A DNA stretch of 38,295 bases, from contig JACRCZ010000078.1 of NCBI GenBank assembly GCA_016218765.1, positions 1 through 38,295 of the forward strand, in the 5' to 3' direction. The notes below the pieces were generated by a model, which was not told the DNA's origin, did not search any database, and was given only the letters and a program-made list of their open reading frames with translations. The position numbers were made by a program, and so were the translations under genes. This document shows positions 33,317 through 38,295 of this stretch, one piece after another. The first letter of the stretch is position 1. The number at the start of each line of letters is the position of its first letter. This stretch comes from Deltaproteobacteria bacterium (GTDB lineage: Bacteria; Myxococcota_A; Polyangia; DRWM01; JAAZOP01).

Positions 33317-33856
33317 CTACTCGCAAACGGAGGTGACCGCCTGCCGCAGCAGCCGGCGCACCTCGACGCAGTCCAGCCTCGCACGCCGATGGGCCGCACG
33401 CCCTGCCGCGGGCGGTTCGTCGGGGCAGACAGGATACGCTCCGACCTCCTCGACCACGTCCATCAGCTCCTCCGCCCCGAACGGCTTGCGCAGCACCCGA
33501 TGCCGCCGTCCGCCGTGCCGGAACCGCCGCTCCACGTCTCCCGTGGAGGCGCCCAGGAAGACGACCGGAAGACCAGGCCGGCAGCCATGCAGGTACTCGG
33601 CTAGCGCCAATGCGCCGTCCGGCTGCGGATCCAGGTCGACCAGCACCACGTCATACGCCCGAGGGTCCTCCCAGAAGGCCGCCAGCGCGTCGCAGGCCGT
33701 CGCGACCGCGCGGACCCCGTGGCCGCCGGTCGAGAGCAACGACTCGAGCACCGCGCGCAACGGTTGCTCGTCCTCGACCGCGAGCACGCGACGGCGCGCC
33801 GGGTCCGGACACGGTTCGGGCACGAGCGGATGATCTCCGTTCCGGGTTTCGAGCAT
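33317..33856 (-). CDS. Receiver-domain protein with C-terminal extension
   Basis: This 179-residue protein has a receiver-like domain: VLAVEDEQPLRAVLESLL, phospho-acceptor Asp in VVLVDLDPQPDG, a Ser (FLGAS) in place of the usual Thr, and Lys in VLRKPFG. The loop after the phospho-acceptor (PQPDG for the usual MPxxDG) is unusual. About 50 residues follow the receiver and contain CPDEPPAAGRAAHRRARLDC, with no recognisable DNA-binding helix. The start is ATG 33856 with GGAGGCAAGGA upstream; open frame further upstream covers the promoter region and is not counted. It heads a two-gene operon with the regulator at 33307. A role as relay or sink protein in the hybrid-kinase network is inferred. Confidence 0.82.
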   Translation of the reverse strand: MLETRNGDHPLVPEPCPDPARRRVLAVEDEQPLRAVLESLLSTGGHGVRAVATACDALAAFWEDPRAYDVVLVDLDPQPDGALALAEYLHGCRPGLPVVFLGASTGDVERRFRHGGRRHRVLRKPFGAEELMDVVEEVGAYPVCPDEPPAAGRAAHRRARLDCVEVRRLLRQAVTSVCE

Positions 33857-33900
33857 CCTGTCCTTGCCTCCGGCGGTCTCCCCCCGCGAGCCGAAGGTTG

Positions 33901-33917
33901 TGCGCGTGTCGTGCCAG
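33901..33917 (-). promoter_or_regulatory. Sigma-54-like promoter of the two-gene receiver operon
   Basis: On the minus strand CTGGCACGACACGCGCA has a full TGGCACG -24 element and GC after exactly ten bases; the -12 box is CGCGC rather than TTGC. It lies 45 to 61 bases upstream of ATG 33856. The rest of the 382-bp gap (33857-34238) shows an octamer repeat but no gene. Confidence 0.55.
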
Positions 33918-34106
33918 GGAGCCCCGGCAGGAATGACGAGGCTTTTTCGCCCGGCGGCGGGGCGGATTGCCCCGCTCCTTTCGCCGCCCCCGGACCCGAC
34001 GTCCGCGCAGCACAACGATCGCGCGCGCTTCGGTCCCCGCCCAGGCACGAGGGTCATCCCGCCCCACGACGGCACCCACCCAACCGCTCTACCCCTCTAC
34101 CGTCTA

Positions 34107-34146
34107 CCGCTCCACCGCTCCACCGCTCCACCGCTCCACCGCTCCA
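34107..34146. repeat. Five 8-bp tandem repeats CCGCTCCA
   Basis: Five exact copies of CCGCTCCA follow a degenerate CTACCGCTCTACC-type lead-in from about 34083. The array is intergenic, 92 bases before the triple-GAF kinase start. It has no obvious coding role. Confidence 0.9.
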
Positions 34147-34238
34147 CCCCGTTGACCGCCGGCCCGCCCGCGCGCATGCTCCGGCTTCCGGGCCGCACCC
34201 GCTCCGCGGGTGTGCACAGGTCGGGACGGACGGCGGGG

Positions 34239-37121
34239 ATGAACAAGCGCGACCGGGTGTGGGGCAGGTTCGAGAGCGTCAACCGCCGGCGCATGCGGGA
34301 GACGCGCGCGCGGCTCTTGGCCGTCGAGCGGGAGAGCGGGATCACGCTCGAGTTCCTGCACCTCGTGAACGCGAATCCCCGCACGCTGGACCTGATCCGC
34401 GCCGTGGTGACCTTCTTCCAGCGCCAGTCGGGCTGCGAGGCGGTCGGCGTGCGCCTGCGGGACGGCGACGACTACCCGTATCACGAGGCGCGCGGCTTCC
34501 CCGAGGAGTTCGTGAAGCTCGAGAACCGCCTCTGCGATCGCGACGCCGGCGGGGCCGTGCGCCGCGACGCGGCCGGGAACCCGCTGATCGAGTGCATGTG
34601 CGGCAACGTGATCTGCGGCCGCACCGACCCCAAGAAACCGTTCTTCACGACGGGGGGAAGCTTCTGGACCAACGGCACCACCGCGCTGCTGGCGAGCACG
34701 ACGGAGGCGGACCGGCAGTCCCGCACGCGCAACCGCTGCAACGGCGAAGGCTACGAGTCGGTCGCGCTGGTCCCGCTGCGCGTGGGCGGCGAGCGGATCG
34801 GCCTCCTGCAGCTCAACGACCGGCGCCGGGGGATGTTCCAGCCCGCCACCATCGCGCTGTGGGAAAGGCTCGCCGGCCACCTCGCGGTCGCCATCGCCCG
34901 CTCCCGCGCCGAGGAAGAGCTGGGCGACGTCAACCGGCGGCTGCGGGCGATGGCCGAGGTCGCGCAGCGGGAGAACCGCGAGCTGGCGCTGGGCAACCGG
35001 ATTCTCGAGACCTTCGTGCGGGAAACGGGGAATCCGCTCTTCGAAAAGGCCCTCTCGATCGTGCTCGAAGGCCTCGCCAGCCGGCACGGCGTCTTCGGCT
35101 ACATCGACGAGACCGGGGATCTCGTCTGCCCCACGATGTCCCGGCTGCTGGACGAGTGCGACGTCGCGGGCAAGTGCATCCGCTATCCGCCGCGGAAATG
35201 GAAGGGACTGTGGAGCCGAGCGCTCCTGGAGAAACGCACGTTCTTCTCGAACGAGCCGGCCGTCGTTCCCGCCGGGCACGTTCCCATCCGGCGCAACATC
35301 GCGACCCCGATCCTCTTCCAGGGCGAGGTGATCGGGCTGTTCAACCTGGCCAACAAGGACTCCGACTACAGCGGCGACGACGGCGAGATGCTGGAATCCC
35401 TCGCCCGCCGCGTCGCACCGGTCCTGTACGCCTGGATCCAGAAGGACCTGCGCGAGCGGGAGCGCACGGCGGCGGAGCGGGCGCTGCTGGCGAGCGAGAC
35501 GCGGTTCCGCCTCCTCTCCGACACCGCCGGGCGGCTCCTGGCGACGGAGAACCCGCAACAGGTCGTCGAGGGGCTCTGCCGCGAGGTCATGACCCACCTG
35601 GACTGCGACGCCTTCTTCAACTTCCTCGTCGACCCGGCGGCGGGCCGACTGCGGCTCAACGCCTGCGCGGGGATCCCGGAGGGAGAGGCTACGAGGCTGG
35701 AATGGCTCGACTTCGGCGTCGCCGTCTGCGGCTGCGTCGCTCGCGACGGGCGGCGGATCAACGCGGAGGACATCCTGCACACCGCGGATCCGCGGACCGA
35801 CCTGGTCCGCTCCTACGGCATCCAGGCCTACTGTTGCCATCCGCTGCTGGCGCAGGGACGAACCATCGGAACGCTGTCCTTCGGCACGCGGAGCCGCCCC
35901 CGCTTCTCGGCGGAGGACGTGGCGGTGATGAAGACGGTGGCCGACCAGGTCGCCGTGGCCATGCAGCGTGTGCAGGCCCAGCAGGACCTCCAGGCGGCCA
36001 ACGCGCGGCTTCTGGAGAGCGACCGGCGCAAGAACGACTTCCTGGCGGTGCTGTCGCACGAGCTGCGCAACCCGCTGGCGCCGATCACCAACAGCCTGTA
36101 CGTCCTGCAGCGCGCCGAGCCGGGCGGCGATCAGGCGCGTCGCGCCCGCGAGGTCATTGCCCGCCAGGTCCGCCACCTGACCCACCTGATCGACGACCTG
36201 CTCGACGTGACCCGCATCACGCGGAACAAGATCCAGCTCCAGCGCCGGCGCATCGATCTCGGCGACGTCGTGCGGCGCACCGTCGAGGACCAGCGCTCGC
36301 TGTTCCAGCGCGCAGAAGTCCGCCTGGAAGCCGACCTCCCCGCCGCGCCGCTGTGGGTCGACGCCGACGCGACCCGTGTCGCGCAGATCGTCGGCAACCT
36401 GCTCCAGAACGCCGCGAAGTTCACCGCCCAGGGCGGCACCACGCACGTCCGGCTCCAGCCCGATCCCGTCCGGGGTCAGGCGGTGCTCCGCGTCGCCGAC
36501 ACCGGCGTCGGGATGGCGCCCGAGACGCTCGCCGGGCTCTTCCAGCCTTTCATGCAGGCCGGCCAGACCCTCGATCGCTCCCTCGGCGGTCTGGGCCTGG
36601 GCCTCGCCCTGGTCAAGGGCCTCGTCGAGCTCCACGGCGGCGAGGTCGGCGCCGACAGCAAGGGGCTCGGCAAGGGCGCCGAGTTCGTCGTCCGCCTGCC
36701 GCTCGACCCCGCCCCCCCCGCCGAGGCCGTCGCCGGCCGGACCTCGTCGCCGCCGCTCCGCCGCCGGGTCCTGGTCATCGAGGACAACGTCGATGCGGCC
36801 GAGACCTTGCGCGACGCGCTCGAGCTCGGCGGACACGACGTGGCCGTCGCCTACAACGGTCCGGACGGCCTCGCCCGCGCAAAGCTGGCACCGCCCGAGG
36901 TCGTGCTCTGCGACATCGGGCTGCCGGGAATGGACGGCTTCGACGTGGCGCGGGCCTTCCGCGACGACGAGCGGCTCCGGAGCGTGTTCCTGGTCGCCCT
37001 GAGCGGCTACGCGCAGCCCGAAGACCTGCGCCGCGCGGCCGAAGCGGGCTTCCAGCGCCACCTGGCCAAGCCGCCCAGCTTCGAGAAGCTCGACGAGCTG
37101 CTCGGCAACATCCGCCCGTAG
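34239..37121 (+). CDS. Hybrid histidine kinase with three GAF domains and receiver
   Basis: This 960-residue soluble kinase has three GAF sensors in tandem. GAF1 (about 40-225) carries a cysteine-rich insert (ECMCGNVICG, then TTGGSFWTNGTT and TRNRCNGEGYESVAL). GAF2 (about 250-410) includes LLDECDVAGKC. GAF3 (about 430-590) includes VAVCGCVARDGR and AYCCHPLL. Then come the phospho-acceptor helix VLSHELRNPL (H607), the ATPase domain (NLLQNAAKFTA, VADTGVGM, LFQPFMQAGQ, GGLGLGLALVKGL) and a receiver (VLVIEDNVDAAETL; D892 in LCDIGLPG; Lys in LAKPP). The cysteines could hold a metal or Fe-S redox sensor. The start is ATG 34239; the frame extends upstream through the octamer repeat, which is not family-like. 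It is convergent with the last gene, 28 bases away. Confidence 0.92.
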   Translation: MNKRDRVWGRFESVNRRRMRETRARLLAVERESGITLEFLHLVNANPRTLDLIRAVVTFFQRQSGCEAVGVRLRDGDDYPYHEARGFPEEFVKLENRLCDRDAGGAVRRDAAGNPLIECMCGNVICGRTDPKKPFFTTGGSFWTNGTTALLASTTEADRQSRTRNRCNGEGYESVALVPLRVGGERIGLLQLNDRRRGMFQPATIALWERLAGHLAVAIARSRAEEELGDVNRRLRAMAEVAQRENRELALGNRILETFVRETGNPLFEKALSIVLEGLASRHGVFGYIDETGDLVCPTMSRLLDECDVAGKCIRYPPRKWKGLWSRALLEKRTFFSNEPAVVPAGHVPIRRNIATPILFQGEVIGLFNLANKDSDYSGDDGEMLESLARRVAPVLYAWIQKDLRERERTAAERALLASETRFRLLSDTAGRLLATENPQQVVEGLCREVMTHLDCDAFFNFLVDPAAGRLRLNACAGIPEGEATRLEWLDFGVAVCGCVARDGRRINAEDILHTADPRTDLVRSYGIQAYCCHPLLAQGRTIGTLSFGTRSRPRFSAEDVAVMKTVADQVAVAMQRVQAQQDLQAANARLLESDRRKNDFLAVLSHELRNPLAPITNSLYVLQRAEPGGDQARRAREVIARQVRHLTHLIDDLLDVTRITRNKIQLQRRRIDLGDVVRRTVEDQRSLFQRAEVRLEADLPAAPLWVDADATRVAQIVGNLLQNAAKFTAQGGTTHVRLQPDPVRGQAVLRVADTGVGMAPETLAGLFQPFMQAGQTLDRSLGGLGLGLALVKGLVELHGGEVGADSKGLGKGAEFVVRLPLDPAPPAEAVAGRTSSPPLRRRVLVIEDNVDAAETLRDALELGGHDVAVAYNGPDGLARAKLAPPEVVLCDIGLPGMDGFDVARAFRDDERLRSVFLVALSGYAQPEDLRRAAEAGFQRHLAKPPSFEKLDELLGNIRP

Positions 37122-37149
37122 CCGACCCGCAGGCGATGCAACGGTCGAC

Positions 37150-38295
37150 TCACGACGGTCGCCTGTCGCCTGCCGCCACCAGCCGCCCCAACCGCCGCCC
37201 CACCGCCCCCCGCGCCTCGACCCCCGAAAGCAGCGCCTTCGTCGTGCGCGACAGGCCCGCGTGCGCCGCACGTTCCAGCCAGGGGACCGCGCGCGCGGCG
37301 AACGACGTGACCTCGGCTCCCGGAAACCGCTCCGGAGCATGACGCAGGATGAGTGCGATCAGCTCCGGGTTGCCCTCGTCCGCGCGCTGCCGGTTGCGAT
37401 CGAACGAACATTCCTCGAACGCGGCCAGCAGATCCCCCGCGCCGGGCAGGGCAGGGCGGACATCGCTCGCCGCCGGATCCGCCGTGAGCCTGGCCCGCAG
37501 CTCCGGCGGGAGCTTCCGGACGACCCGGCTCGCCAGCACGGGTCCGGCCCCCACGGCGATCAGCCCCAGCAGCCGGCGCAGCGACGGCGCGGCCGCTCGC
37601 GCGAAGGCGCGCGTGCCGGCGGGCGCCGCCGCGATACCGGGAAACGACAGCTCGACCCGGCCGCCGGGGTGGAACACCAGGATCGGCCGCACCACCAGCT
37701 CGTCCCGCGCGCCGAACCCCGGCTCCCGCGGCAGGTGCACGCGCAAGATGCCGCGCGTCTCGCCGGGCGCCAGCGGCGTCCGGCGCCCCAGCAGCTCGCG
37801 CTCGCCCGCGTAGACCGGCAACGCGGCCCCGCCTCTCGCGTCGCGGAACAGCCCGCCGATCCACGAGGCCAGTACCCCGGCCGTCCACGACCCCGCCGCG
37901 CTCCTCCCGGCCAGCTCGCGGAACACCGCCATCTCCAGCCGGCCCCCGCCCTCGTCCCCGCCCCAGCGCAGGCTGCGCTCGCCGATCCCCGCGGCGACGA
38001 ATTCGAGCGCCCGGCCGGCCAGCTCGCGGCTTGCCGAGGCGCCACCGTCCCAGGACAGGATGCGCCGGAACGAATCGTGCGCCCGCAGCAACCGCGCCTG
38101 CGCTTCCCCGTCGCCGTCCCCACGCGCCAGGTCCCACGCGGCGAGCCAGCGGCGGTCGAGCTCGCGCGCCCCGGCCGCCCGGCGCGTATCGCCGGCCCCG
38201 CCGCGAGGGGGCCCGGCGAGGTGCTCGGCCAGCGCGCCCGGCCCGGAGCCGCGCGCCAGGCGGAGCACCGCGCGGGCCGCGCCGGGGTCGAGGGC
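37150..38295 (-). CDS. Unrecognised protein (5' end beyond window)
   Basis: At least 381 residues are encoded, and the frame is open to the last base of the window, so the N-terminus is missing; a GTG at 38268 is an internal start candidate only. I do not recognise a family. The visible part is rich in Ala, Arg and Gly. A central block (GETRGILRVHLPREPGFG, then ARDELVVRPILVFHPGGRVEL) reads like paired beta strands, and the C-terminal third is helical (ECSFDRNRQRADEGNPELI, LILRHAPERFPG). There is no signal peptide, membrane helix or catalytic motif in the visible part. It is convergent with the triple-GAF kinase and need not belong to the signalling island. Confidence 0.65.
   Translation of the reverse strand, partial: ALDPGAARAVLRLARGSGPGALAEHLAGPPRGGAGDTRRAAGARELDRRWLAAWDLARGDGDGEAQARLLRAHDSFRRILSWDGGASASRELAGRALEFVAAGIGERSLRWGGDEGGGRLEMAVFRELAGRSAAGSWTAGVLASWIGGLFRDARGGAALPVYAGERELLGRRTPLAPGETRGILRVHLPREPGFGARDELVVRPILVFHPGGRVELSFPGIAAAPAGTRAFARAAAPSLRRLLGLIAVGAGPVLASRVVRKLPPELRARLTADPAASDVRPALPGAGDLLAAFEECSFDRNRQRADEGNPELIALILRHAPERFPGAEVTSFAARAVPWLERAAHAGLSRTTKALLSGVEARGAVGRRLGRLVAAGDRRPS

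Noticed and set aside
28550..37342. Very long open frames antisense to the hybrid kinases
   Set aside because: High GC leaves antisense frames open; these lack conserved motifs and ribosome sites, while the kinase frames carry all expected boxes.

Overview
The window is very GC-rich (roughly 70% or more) and almost fully coding. Several traits point to a member of the Myxococcota or a neighbouring deltaproteobacterial-type lineage: secreted lipoproteins made of MopE-like C-D-G-x-D-N-D-C-D-G repeats and of slime-mould-type cysteine repeats, a large two-component and sigma-54 signalling set, and many GTG starts with 4-base stop/start overlaps. This placement is an inference from gene content and composition; the window holds no rRNA or other taxonomic marker.

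Region 1 (1 to about 23.6 kb) is dominated by radical SAM enzymes and U32-peptidase-like iron-sulfur proteins. It holds five radical SAM genes (1-1119, 9912-11720, 17217-18596, 19904-21088, 21131-23581) and three U32-like units (8040-9233, 18593-19870, and the N-terminal half of 21131-23581). They occur as pairs: in a minus-strand operon (DAHP synthase/chorismate mutase, radical SAM-methyltransferase fusion, methyltransferase, U32-like); in a plus-strand operon whose four genes overlap by 4 bases (lipoprotein, unknown protein, B12-type radical SAM, U32-like); and fused into one 816-residue protein. Within this region are two cysteine-rich repeat lipoproteins, peptidase T, a P2-type cation ATPase, and a short Tat-signal protein ending in twelve Ser-His-Gly (that is, His-Gly-Ser) repeats. 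The last resembles a radical-SAM-modified precursor and sits behind a strongly folded leader. The aromatic-pathway enzyme, methyltransferases, radical SAM enzymes and U32-like proteins suggest maturation of a peptide or of a chorismate-derived compound; neither product is proven by the sequence.

Region 2 (about 23.6 to 37.1 kb) is a signalling island. It contains a small protein plus response regulator, a cytosolic histidine kinase, an EAL protein, an NtrC-type regulator with a kinase that has lost its phospho-acceptor histidine, three hybrid histidine kinases (PAS, KdpD-like membrane, and triple-GAF sensors) with closely related kinase and receiver cores, and two single receiver proteins. 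Four intergenic sites match the sigma-54 pattern TGGCACG with GG-N10-GC spacing, which ties the island to its own NtrC-type regulator. One of them points into a 290-bp fold-back element full of G-tracts inside the only long non-coding stretch (28507-29494).

The window ends in a partial unrecognised gene (37150-38295, minus). Both edge genes are cut by the window. Repeats include REP-like hairpins with TTCA loops, GGTCGGC-type repeats (one intergenic, one forming an in-frame protein linker), and an octamer tandem repeat.
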